DNA of 64,000 nt from Antedon bifida (lineage: Eukaryota > Echinodermata > Crinoidea > Comatulida > Antedonidae), in contig OY727098.1 in NCBI GenBank assembly GCA_963402885.1, positions 11,952,717 through 12,016,716 of the forward strand, given 5' to 3'. Below, piece after piece: positions 38,082 to 49,555 of the stretch. The number at the start of each line of letters is the position of its first letter. Position 1 is the stretch's first letter. Position numbers and translations under genes: made by a program. The notes below the pieces were generated by a model. That model was not told the origin of the DNA. It did no database searches and saw only the letters and a list, made by a program, of their open reading frames with translations.

Positions 38082-38082
38082 T
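38055..38082. repeat. Junction of the 10,413-bp duplication
   Basis: Upstream of here the sequence differs from the matching place at 27,642 (CTTAGCAC and AATAAC type against CTAAGCAC and AATCAC). From 38,082 on it follows 27,669 on. Within the junction the tail reads GTTAAAAAG where other A tails read GTTAACAAG. This is the likely breakpoint, with one new substitution at 38,077. Confidence 0.8.
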
Positions 38083-38927
38083 TTTTTCGAAAATCACAAA
38101 ATGGTCTAAAACGTTTTTAAATACGATATTAAGCTATTTTGTGCTCTTTGATGTTTTTGTGTGAAAAGTTTTATCGAATTGCTCAAAATGGTCTAAAACG
38201 GTTTCTAATGAGATTTTAAGCACTTTGATGTTTTTCTGTAACCAAGTTTGTTCGAAAATGACAAAATGGTCTAAAACGTCTCCAAATGCGATTTGAAGCT
38301 ATTCTAAGCACTTTGGTGTTTTTATGTTAACAAGTTTTTTCGAAAAAAACAAAATGGTCTAAAATGTCTCAAAATGCGATTTGAAGCTATTCTTAGCACT
38401 TTGGTGTTTTTATGTTAACAAGTTTTTTCGAAAATCACAAAATGGTCTAAAACGTCTCCAAATGCGATTTGAAGCTATTCTGCACGCTTTGATGTTTTGT
38501 GTGAACAATTTTTGTCGAAATGCTCAAAATGTTCTAAAACGTTTTTAAATACGATATTAAGCTATTTTGTGCTCTTTGATGTTTTTGTGTGAAAAGTTTT
38601 ATCGAATTGCTCAAAATGGTCTAAAACGGTTTATAATGAGATTTTAAGCACTTTGATGTTTTTGTGTAACCAAGTTTTTTCGAAAATCACAAAATGGTCT
38701 AAAACGTCTCCAAATGCGATTTGAAGCTATTCTAAGCACTTTGGTGTTTTTATGTTAACAAGTTCTTTCGAAAATCACAAAATGGTCTAAAACGTTTTTA
38801 AATACGATATTAAGCTATTTTGTGCTCTTTGATGTTTTTGTGTGAAAAGTTTTATCGAATTGCTCAAAATGGTCTAAAACGGTTTCTAATGAGATTTTAA
38901 GCACTTTGATGTTTTTATGTTAACAAG
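38082..38927. repeat. Second copy of the broken-down HOR end (positions 27-29, altered monomers)
   Basis: Matches 27,669-28,514 at exactly 10,413 bp: hybrid 27, C28, GAAAATGAC monomer, CGAAAAAAAC and CTCAAAATGCG, GCACGC, AAATGTTCTAAAACG, the hybrid at 38,762 and a C with an A-type tail. Confidence 0.9.
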
Positions 38928-40463
38928 TTTTTTCGAAAATCACCCAAATGGTCTAAAGCGTCTCCAAATTCGATTTGATGCTATTCTAATCACTTTGGTG
39001 TTTTTATGTTAACAAGTCTTTTCGAAAATCGCAAAATGGTTTAAAACGTCTCCAAATGCGATTTGGAGCTATTCTAACACCTTGGTGTTTTTATGTTAAC
39101 AAGTTTTTTCGAAAATCACAAATAGGTCTATAACGTCTCTAAATGAGATTTGAAGTTATTCTTAGCACTTTGGTGTTTTGTGTGAACAATTTTTGTCGAA
39201 ATGCTCAAAATGGTCTAAAACGTTTTTAAATACGATATTAAGCTATTTTGTGCTCTTTGATGATTTTGTGTGAAAAGTTTTATCGAAATCCTCAAAATGG
39301 TCTAAAACGGTTTCTAATGTGATTTTAAGGACTTTGATGTTTTTGTGTAACCAAGTTTTTTCGAAAATCACAAAATGGTCTAAAACGTCTCCAAATGCGA
39401 TTTGAAGCTATTCTAAGTACTTTGGTGTTTTTATGTTAACAAGTTTTTTCGAAAATCACAAAATGGTCTAAAACGTCTCTAAATGCGATTTGAAGCTATT
39501 CTGTACACTTTGATGTTTTGTGTGAAAAATTTTTGTCGAAATGCTCAAAATGGTCTAAAACGTTTTTAAATACGATATTAAGTTATTTTGTGCTCTTTGA
39601 TGTTTTTGTGTGAAAAGTTTTATCGAATTGCTCAAAATGGTCTAAAACGGTTTCTAATGAGATTTTAAGCACTTTGATGATTTTATGTTAACAAGTTTTT
39701 TCGAAAATCACCCAAATGGTCTAAAGCGTCTCCAAATTCGATTTGATGCTATTCTAATCACTTTGGTGTTTTTATGTTAACAAGTTTTTTCGAAAATCGC
39801 AAAATGGTTTAAAACGTCTCCAAATGCGATTTGAAGCTATTCTAACACTTTGGTGTTTTTATGTTAACAAGTTTTTTCGAAAATCACAAATAGGTCTATA
39901 ACGTCTCTAAATGAGATTTGAAGTTATTCTTAGCACTTTGGTGTTTTGTGTGAACAATTTTTGTCGAAATGCTCAAAATGGTCTAAAACGTTTTTAAATA
40001 CGATATTAAGCTATTTTGTGCTCTTTGATGTTTTTGTGTGATAAGTTTTATCGAAATCCTCAAAATGGTCTAAAACGGTTTCTAATGTGATTTTAAGGAC
40101 TTTGATGTTTTTGGGTAACCAAGTTTTTTCGAAAATCACAAAATGGTCTAAAACGTCTCCAAATGCGATTTGAAGCTATTCTAAGTACTTTCGTGTTTTT
40201 ATGTTAACAAGTTTTTTCGAAAATCACAAAATGGTCTAAAACGTCTCTAAATGCGATTTGAAGCTATTCTGTACACTTTGATGTTTTGTGTGAAAAATTT
40301 TTGTCGAAATGCTCAAAATGGTCTAAAACGTTTTTAAATACGATATTAAGCTCTTTTGTGCTCTTTGATGTTTTTGTGTGAAAAGTTTTATCGAAATCCT
40401 CAAAAAGGTCTAAAACGGTTTCTAATGAGATTTTAAGCAATTTGATGTTTTTGTGTAACCAAG
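38928..40463. repeat. Diverged-monomer island, second copy
   Basis: Copy of 28,515-30,050 at an offset of 10,413, with the same two 768-bp subunits. The few differences I noticed include AGTCTTTTCG for AGTTTTTTCG near 39,017 and CAAAAAGGTC for CAAAATGGTC near 40,405. Few private changes over 1.5 kb mean the duplication is young compared with the divergence of the island from the rest of the array. Confidence 0.9.
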
Positions 40464-40551
40464 TTTTTTCGAAAATCACAAAATGGTCTAAAACGTCTCC
40501 AAATGCGATTTGAAGCTATTCTAAGCACTTTGGTGTTTTTATGTTAACAAG
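40464..40551. repeat. Ordinary A monomer linking island to HOR
   Basis: Counterpart of 30,051-30,138: a standard A monomer between the island and the anchor at 40,552. Confidence 0.85.
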
Positions 40552-42174
40552 TTTTTTCGAAAATCACAAAATGGTCTAAAACGTCTCCAAATGCGATTTG
40601 AAGCTATTCTGTACACTTTGATGGTTTTTGTGAAAATTTTTTGTCGAAATGCTCAAAATGGTCTAAAACGTTTTTAAATACGATATTAAGCTATTTTGTG
40701 CTCTTTGATGTTTTGTGTGAACATTTTTTGTCGAAATGCTCAAAATGGTCTAAAACGTTTTTAAATACGATATTAAGCTATTTTGTGCTCTTTGATGTTT
40801 TTGTGTGAAAAGTTTTATCGAATTGCTCAAAATGGTCTAAAACGGTTTCTAATGAGATTTTAAGCACTTTGATGTTTTTCTATAACCAAGTTTTTTCGAA
40901 AATCACAAAATGGTCTAAAACGTCTCCAAATGCGATTTGAAGCTATTCTAAGCACTTTGGTGTTTTTATGTTAACAAGTTTTTTCGAAAATAACAAAATG
41001 GTCTAAAATGTCTCCAAATGCGATTTGAAGCTATTCTTAGCACTTTGGTGTTTTTATGTTAACAAGTTTTTTCGAAAATCACAAAATGGTCTAAAACGTC
41101 TCCAAATGCGATTTGAAGCTATTCTGCACACTTTGATGTTTTGTGTGAAAAATTTTTGTCGAAATGCTCAAAATGGTCTAAAACGTTTTTAAATACGATA
41201 TTAAGTTATTTTGTGCTCTTTGATGTTTTTATGTGAAAGGTTTTATCGAATTGCTCAAAATGGTCTAAAATGGTTTATAATGAGATTTTAAGCAATTTGA
41301 TGTTTTTGTGTAACCAAGTTTTTTCGAAAATCACAAAATGGTCTAAAACGTCTCCAAATGCGATTTGAAGCTATTCTAAGCACTTTGGTGTTTTTATGTT
41401 AACAAGTTTTTTCGAAAATCACAAAATGGTCTAAAACGTCTCCAAATGCGATTTGAAGCTATTCTGTAGACTTTGATGTTTTTTGTGAAAAATTTTTGTC
41501 GAAATGCTCAAAATGGTCTAAAACGTTTTTAAATACGATATTAAGCTATTTTGTGCTCTTTGATGTTTTTGTGTGAAAAGTTTTATCGAATTGCTCAAAA
41601 TGGTCTAAAACGGTTTCTAATGAGATTTAAAGCACTTTGATGTTTTTCTGTAACCAAGTTTTTTCGAAAATCACAAATTGGTCTAAAACGTCTCCAAATG
41701 CGATTTGAAGCTATTCTGCACAGTTTGATGTTTTGTGTGAAACATTTTTGTCGAAATGCTCAAAATGGTCTAAAACGTTTTTAAATACGATATTAAGCTA
41801 TTTTGGGCTCTTTGATGTTTTTGTGTGAAAAGTTTTATCGAATTGCTCAAAATGGTCTAAAACGGTTTCTAATGAGATTTTAAGCACTTTGATGTTTTTC
41901 TGTAACCAAGTTTGTTCGAAAATCACAAAATGGTCTAAAACGTCTCCAAATGCGATTTGAAGCTATTCTAAGCACTTTGGTGTTTTTATGATAACAAGTT
42001 TTTTCGAAAATCACAAAATGGTCTAAAACGTCTCCAAATGCGATTTGAAGCTATTCTAAGCACTTTGGTGTTTTTATGTTAACAAGTTTTTTCGAAAATC
42101 ACAAAATGGTCTAAAACGTCTCCAAATGCGATTTGAAGCTATTCTAAGCACTTTGGTGTTTTTATGTTAACAAG
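40552..42174. repeat. Truncated HOR copy, 19 monomers (1,623 bp)
   Basis: Counterpart of 30,139-31,761 at an offset of 10,413, with the same 16-to-28 jump. One visible difference is GTGAAAATTTTTTG for GTGAAAAATTTTTG after the anchor. Confidence 0.88.
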
Positions 42175-45100
42175 TTTTTTCGAAAATCACAAAATGGTAT
42201 AAAACGTCTCCAAATGCGATTTGAAGCTATTCTGTACACTTTGATGGTTTTTGTGAAAAATTTTTGTCGAAATGCTCAAAATGGTCTAAAACGTTTTTAA
42301 ATACGATATTAAGCTATTTTGTGCTCTTTGATGTTTTGTGTGAACATTTTTTGTCGAAATGCTCAAAATGATCTAAAACGTTTTTAAATACGATATTAAG
42401 CTATTTTGTGCTCTTTGATGTTTTTGTGTGAAAAGTTTTATCGAATTGCTCAAAATGGTCTAAAACGGTTTCTAATGAGATTTTAAGCACTTTGATGTTT
42501 TTCTATAACCAAGTTTTTTCGAAAATCACAAAATGGTCTAAAACGTCTCCAAATGCGATTTGAAGCTATTCTAAGCACTTTGGTGTTTTTATGTTAACAA
42601 GTTTTTTCGAAAATAACAAAATGGTCTAAAATGTCTCCAAATGCGATTTGAAGCTATTCTTAGCACTTTGGTGTTTTTATGTTAACAAGTTTTTTCGAAA
42701 ATCACAAAATGGTCTAAAACGTCTCCAAATGCGATTTGAAGCTATTCTGCACACTTTGATGTTTTGTGTGAAAAATTTTTGTCGAAATGCTCAAAATGGT
42801 CTAAAACGTTTTTAAATACGATATTAAGTTATTTTGTGCTCTTTGATGTTTTTATGTGAAAGGTTTTATCGAATTGCTCAAAATGGTCTAAAATGGTTTA
42901 TAATGAGATTTTAAGCAATTTGATGTTTTTGTGTAACCAAGTTTTTTCGAAAATCACAAAATGGTCTAAAACGTCTCCAAATGCGATTTGAAGCTATTCT
43001 AAGCACTTTGGTGTTTTTATGTTAACAAGTTTTTTCGAAAATCACAAAATGGTCTAAAACGTCTCCAAATGCGATTTGAAGCTATTCTGTAGACTTTGAT
43101 GTTTTTTGTGAAAAATTTTTGTCGAAATGCTCAAAATGGTCTAAAACGTTTTTAAATACGATATTAAGCTATTTTGTGCTCTTTGATGTTTTTGTGTGAA
43201 AAGTTTTATCGAATTGCTCAAAATGGTCTAAAACGGTTTCTAATGAGATTTAAAGCACTTTGATGTTTTTCTGTAACCAAGTTTTTTCGAAAATCACAAA
43301 TTGGTCTAAAACGTCTCCAAATGCGATTTGAAGCTATTCTGCACACTTTGATGTTTTGTGTGAAACATTTTTGTCGAAATGCTCAAAATGGTCTAAAACG
43401 TTTTTAAATACGATATTAAGCTATTTTGGGCTCTTTGATGTTTTTGTGTGAAAAGTTTTATCGAATTGCTCAAAATGGTCTAAAACGGTTTCTAATGAGA
43501 TTTTAAGCACTTTGATGTTTTTCTATAACCACGTTTTTTCGAAAATCACAAAATGGTCTAAAACGTCTCCAAATGCGATTTGAAGCTATTCTAAGCACTT
43601 CGGTGTTTTTATGTTAACAAGTTTTTTCGAAAATAACAAAATGGTCTAAAATGTCTCCAAATGCGATTTGAAGCTATTCTTAGCACTTTGGTGTTTTTAT
43701 GTTAACAAGTTTTTTCGAAAATCACAAAATGGTCTAAAACGTCTCCAAATGCGATTTGAAGCTATTCTGCACACTTTGATGTTTGGTGTGAAAAATTTTT
43801 GTCGAAATGCTCAAAATGGTCTAAAACGTTTTTAAATACGATATTAAGCTATTTTGTGCTCTTTGATGTTTTTGTGTGAAAAGTTTTATCGAATTGCTCA
43901 AAATGGTCTAAAACGGTTTATAATGAGATTTTAAGCACTTTGATGTTTTTGTGTAACCAAGTTTTTTCGAAAATCACAAAATGGTCTAAAACGTCTCCAA
44001 ATGCGATTTGAAGCTATTCTAAGCACTTTGGTGTTTTTATGTTAACAAGTTCTTTCGAAAATCACAAAATGGTCTAAAACGTTTTTAAATACGATATTAA
44101 GCTATTTTGTGCTCTTTGATGTTTTTGTGTGAAAAGTTTTATCGAATTGCTCAAAATGGTCTAAAACGGTTTATAATGAGATTTTAAGCACTTTGATGTT
44201 TTTGTGTAACCAAGTTTTTTCGAAAATCACAAAATGGTCTAAAACGTCTCCAAATGCGATTTGAAGCTATTCTAAGCACTTCGGTGTTTTTATGTTAACA
44301 AGTTTTTTCGAAAATAAAAAAATGGTCTAAAATGTCTCCAAATGCGATTTGAAGCTATTCTTAGCACTTTGGTGTTTTTATGTTAACAAGTTTTTTCGAA
44401 AATCACAAAATGGTCTAAAACGTCTCCAAATGCGATTTGAAGCTATTCTGCACACTTTGATGTTTGGTGTGAAAAATTTTTGTCGAAATGCTCAAAATGG
44501 TCTAAAACGTTTTTAAATACGATATTAAGCTATTTTGTGCTCTTTGATGTTTTTGTGTGAAAAGTTTTATCGAATTGCTCAAAATGGTCTAAAACGGTTT
44601 ATAATGAGATTTTAAGCACTTTGATGTTTTTGTGTAACCAAGTTTTTTCGAAAATCACAAAATGGTCTAAAACGTCTCCAAATGCGATTTGAAGCTATTC
44701 TAAGCACTTTGGTGTTTTTATGTTAACAAGTTCTTTCGAAAATCACAAAATGGTCTAAAACGTTTTTAAATACGATATTAAGCTATTTTGTGCTCTTTGA
44801 TGTTTTTGTGTGAAAAGTTTTATCGAATTGCTCAAAATGGTCTAAAACGGTTTATAATGAGATTTTAAGCACTTTGATGTTTTTGTGTAACCAAGTTTTT
44901 TCGAAAATCACAAAATGGTCTAAAACGTCTCCAAATGCGATTTGAAGCTATTCTGCACACTTTGATGTTTTGTGTGAAAAATTTTTGTCGAAATGCTCAA
45001 AATGGTCTAAAACGTTTTTAAATACGATATTAAGCTATTTTGTGCTCTTTGATGTTTTTGTGTGAAAAGTTTTATCGAATTGCTCAAAATGGTCTAAAAC

Positions 45101-45665
45101 GGTTTATAATGAGATTTTAAGCACTTTGATGTTTTTGTGTAACCAAGTTTTTTCGAAAATCACAAAATGATCTAAAACGTCTCCAAATGCGATTTGAAGC
45201 TATTCTAAGCACTTTGGTGTTTTTATGTTAACAAGTTCTTTCGAAAATCACAAAATGGTCTAAAACGTTTTTAAATACGATATTAAGCTATTTTGTGCTC
45301 TTTGATGTTTTTGTGTGAAAAATTTTATCGAATTGCTCAAAATGGTCTAAAACGGTTTATAATGAGATTTTAAGCACTTTGATGTTTTTGTGTAACCAAG
45401 TTTTTTCGAAAATCACAAAATGGTCTAAAACGTCTCCAAATGCGATTTGAAGCTATTCTAAGCACTTTGGTGTTTTTATGATTAACAAGTTTTTTCGAAA
45501 ATCACAAAATGGTCTAAAACGTCTCCAAATGCGATTTGAAGCTATTCTAAGCACTTTGGTGTTTTTATGTTAACAAGTTTTTTCGAAAATCACAAAATGG
45601 TCTAAAACGTCTCCAAATGCGATTTGAAGCTATTCTAAGCACTTTGGTGTTTTTATGTTAACAAG
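42175..45665. repeat. HOR copy with local expansion of the 18-24 block (3,491 bp)
   Basis: Positions 1-24 are in order from the GGTATAAAACG anchor (42,196), with private AAATGATCTAAAACG (near 42,369) and ACCACG (near 43,530) changes. The block holding GTTTGGTGTG and the GTTCTTTCG hybrid then repeats: hybrids at 44,049, 44,730 and 45,235, i.e. 681 bp and then 505 bp apart. A private CTTCGGTG change occurs at 43,601 and again at 44,282, exactly 681 bp on. The end (AAATGATCTAAAACG at 45,167, ATGATTAACAAG at 45,480) matches 17.7-18.46 kb. Confidence 0.87.
43602..44963. repeat. 681-bp tandem duplication (two copies)
   Basis: The C in CTTCGGTG at 43,601 and 44,282 and the hybrids at 44,049 and 44,730 are 681 bp apart. 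About eight monomers (A, A, B, C, A, A/B, C, A) were duplicated. Limits are good to about one monomer. Confidence 0.85.
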
Positions 45666-48600
45666 TTTTTTCGAAAATCACAAAATGGTCTAAAACGTCT
45701 CCAAATGCGATTTGAAGCTATTCTGTACACTTTGATGGTTTTTGTGAACATTTTTTGTCGAAATGCTCAAAATGGTCTAAAACGTTTTTAAATACGATAT
45801 TAAGCTATTTTGTGCTCTTTGATGTTTTTGTGTGAAAAGTTTTATCGAATTGCTCAAAATGGTCTAAAACGGTTTCTAATGAGATTTTAAGCACTTTGAT
45901 GTTTTTCTATAACCAAGTTTTTTCGAAAATCACAAAATGGTCTAAAACGTCTCCAAATGCGATTTGAAGCTATTCTAAGCACTTTGGTGTTTTTATGTTA
46001 ACAAGTTTTTTCGAAAATAACAAAATGGTCTAAAATGTCTCCAAATGCGATTTGAAGCTATTCTTAGCACTTTGGTGTTTTTATGTTAACAAGTTTTTTC
46101 GAAAATCACAAAATGGTCTAAAACGTCTCCAAATGCGATTTGAAGCTATTCTGCACACTTTGATGTTTTGTGTGAAAATTTTTTGTCGAAATGCTCAAAA
46201 TGGTCTAAAACGTTTTTAAATACGATATTAAGTTATTTTGTGCTCTTTGATGTTTTTATGTGAAAGGTTTTATCGAATTGCTCAAAATGGTCTAAAATGG
46301 TTTATAATGAGATTTTAAGCAATTTGATGTTTTTGTGTAACCAAGTTTTTTCGAAAATCACAAAATGGTCTAAAACGTCTCCAAATGCGATTTGAAGCTA
46401 TTCTAAGCACTTTGGTGTTTTTATGTTAACAAGTTTTTTCGAAAATCACAAAATGGTCTAAAACGTCTCCAAATGCGATTTGAAGCTATTCTGTAGACTT
46501 TGATGTTTTTTGTGAAAAATTTTTGTCGAAATGCTCAAAATGGTCTAAAACGTTTTTAAATACGATATTAAGCTATTTTGTGCTCTTTGATGTTTTTGTG
46601 TGAAAAGTTTTATCGAATTGCTCAAAATGGTCTAAAACGGTTTCTAATGAGATTTAAAGCACTTTGATGTTTTTCTGTAACCAAGTTTTTTCGAAAATCA
46701 CAAATTGGTCTAAAACGTCTCCAAATGCGATTTGAAGCTATTCTGCACAGTTTGATGTTTTGTGTGAAACATTTTTGTCGAAATGCTCAAAATGGTCTAA
46801 AACGTTTTTAAATACGATATTAAGCTATTTTGGGCTCTTTGATGTTTTTGTGTGAAAAGTTTTATCGAATTGCTCAAAATGGTCTAAAACGGTTTCTAAT
46901 GAGATTTTAAGCACTTTGATGTTTTTCTATAACCAAGTTTTTTCGAAAATCACAAAATGGTCTAAAACGTCTCCAAATGCGATTTGAAGCTATTCTAAGC
47001 ACTTTGGTGTTTTTATGTTAACAAGTTTTTTCGAAAATAACAAAATGGTCTAAAATGTCTCCAAATGCGATTTGAAGCTATTCTGCACACTTTGATGTTT
47101 TGTGTGAAAAATTTTTGTCGAAATGCTCAAAATGGTCTAAAACGTTTTTAAATACGATATTAAGCTATTTTGTGCTCTTTGATGTTTTTGTGTGAAAAGT
47201 TTTATCGAATTGCTCAAAATGGTCTAAAACGGTTTATAATGAGATTTTAAGCACTTTGATGTTTTTGTGTAACCAAGTTTTTTCGAAAATCACAAAATGG
47301 TCTAAAACGTCTCCAAATGCGATTTGAAGCTATTCTAAGCACTTTGGTGTTTTTATGTTAACAAGTTCTTTCGAAAATCACAAAATGGTCTAAAACGTTT
47401 TTAAATACGATATTAAGCTATTTTGTGCTCTTTGATGTTTTTGTGTGAAAAGTTTTATCGAATTGCTCAAAATGGTCTAAAACGGTTTATAATGAGATTT
47501 TAAGCACTTTGATGTTTTTGTGTAACCAAGTTTTTTCGAAAATCACAAAATGGTCTAAAACGTCTCCAAATGCGATTTGAAGCTATTCTAAGCACTTTGG
47601 TGTTTTTATGATAACAAGTTTTTTCGAAAATCACAAAATGGTCTAAAACGTCTCCAAATGCGATTTGAAGCTATTCTAAGCACTTTGGTGTTTTTATGTT
47701 AACAAGTTTTTTCGAAAATCATAAAATGGTCTAAAACGTTTTTAAATACGATATTAAGCTATTTTGTGCTCTTTGATGTTTTTGTGTGAAAAGTTTTATC
47801 GAATTGCTCAAAATGGTCTAAAACGGTTTCTAATGAGATTTTAAGCACTTTGATGTTTTTCTGTAACCAAGTTTGTTCGAAAATCACAAAATGGTCTAAA
47901 ACGTCTCCAAATGCGATTTGAAGCTATTCTAAGCACTTTGATGTTTTTGTGTAACCAAGTTTTTTCGAAAATCACAAAATGGTCTAAAACGTCTCCAAAT
48001 GCGATTTGAAGCTATTCTAAGCACTTTGGTGTTTTTATGATAACAAGTTTTTTCGAAAATCACAAAATGGTCTAAAACGTCTCCAAATGCGATTTGAAGC
48101 TATTCTAAGCACTTTGGTGTTTTTATGTTAACAAGTTTTTTCGAAAATCACAAAATGGTCTAAAACGTCTCCAAATGCGATTTGAAACTATTCTGTACAC
48201 TTTGATGGTTTTTGTGAAAATTTTTTGTCGAAATGCTCAAAATGGTCTAAAACGTTTTTAAATACGATATTAAGCTATTTTGTGCTCTTTGATGTTTTTG
48301 TGTGAAAAGTTTTATCGAATTGCTCAAAATGGTCTAAAACGGTTTCTAATGAGATTTTAAGCACTTTTATGTTTTTCTGAAACCAAGTTTTTTCGAAAAT
48401 CACAAAATGGTCTAAAACGTCTCCAAATGCGATTTGAAGCTATTCTAAGCACTTTGGTGTTTTTATGTTAACAAGTTTTTTCGAAAATAACAAAATGGTC
48501 TAAAATGTCTCCAAATGCGATTTGAAGCTATTCTTAGCACTTTGGTGTTTTTATGTTAACAAGTTTTTTCGAAAATCACAAAATGGTCTAAAACGTCTCC

Positions 48601-49555
48601 AAATGCGATTTGAAGCTATTCTAAGCACTTTGGTGTTTTTATGTTAACAAGTTTTTTCGAAAATAACAAAATGGTCTAAAATGTCTCCAAATGCGATTTG
48701 AAGCTATTCTTAGCACTTTGGTGTTTTTATGTTAACAAGTTTTTTCGAAAATCACAAAATGGTCTAAAACGTCTCCAAATGCGATTTGAAGCTATTCTGC
48801 ACACTTTGATGTTTTGTGTGAAAAATTTTTGTCGAAATGCTCAAAATGGTCTAAAACGTTTTTAAATACGATATTAAGTTATTTTGTGCTCTTTGATTTT
48901 TTTATGTGAAAAGTTTTATCGAATTGCTCAAAATGGTCTAAAATGGTTTATAATGAGATTTTAAGCAATTTGATGTTTTTGTGTAACCAAGTTTTTTCGA
49001 AAATCACAAAATGGTCTAAAACGTCTCCAAATGCGATTTGAAGCTATTCTAAGCACTTTGGTGTTTTTATGTTAACAAGTTTTTTCGAAAATCACAAAAT
49101 GGTCTAAAACGTCTCCAAATGCGATTTGAAGCTATTCTGCACACTTTGATGTTTTGTGTGAAAAATTTTTGTCGAAATGCTCAAAATGGTCTAAAACGTT
49201 TTTAAATACGATATTAAGCTATTTTGTGCTCTTTGATGTTTTTGTGTGAAAAGTTTTATCGAATTGCTCAAAATGGTCTAAAACGGTTTCTAATGAGATT
49301 TAAAGCACTTTGATGTTTTTCTGTAACCAAGTTTTTTCGAAAATCACAAAATGGTCTAAAACGTCTCCAAATGCGATTTGAAGCTATTCTGCACACTTTG
49401 ATGTTTTGTGTGAAACATTTTTGTCGAAATGCTCAAAATGGTCTAAAACGTTTTTAAATACGATATTAAGCTATTTTGTGCTCTTTGATGTTTTTGTGTG
49501 AAAAGTTTTATCGAATTGCTCAAAATGGTCTAAAACGGTTTCTAATGAGATTTTA
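44895..49555. repeat. Segment duplicated from 17,690-22,435
   Basis: Partner of 17,690-22,435. It differs by the loss of one A monomer near 47,060 and scattered substitutions. Confidence 0.87.
45666..48135. repeat. HOR copy lacking one B and one A, 29 monomers (2,470 bp)
   Basis: Partner of 18,460-21,017 at an offset of 27,206. Near 47,041-47,100 the AATAAC monomer (position 18) runs directly into a GCACAC tail (position 19), removing exactly one 88-bp monomer, after which the offset becomes 27,118. TCATAAAATGG (47,719) is kept; CATCTCC has the ordinary CGTCTCC here. Confidence 0.88.

Larger units (their letters stand above)
38082..43780. repeat. 5.7-kb duplication, copy 2 (offset 10,413)
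   Basis: Partner of 27,669-33,367. The copies are separated by 4.7 kb of other HOR sequence (33,368-38,081), so this is not a simple adjacent tandem duplication unless the rest of copy 1 was later replaced. Confidence 0.9.

Noticed and set aside
40264..40479. Minus-strand open reading frame of 71 codons in the second diverged island
   Set aside because: It is the duplicate of the first at an offset of 10,413, opened by the same substitution (40,353), with one residue changed (H to L) by the CAAAAAGGTC variant. Two copies reflect DNA duplication and not selection on a protein.
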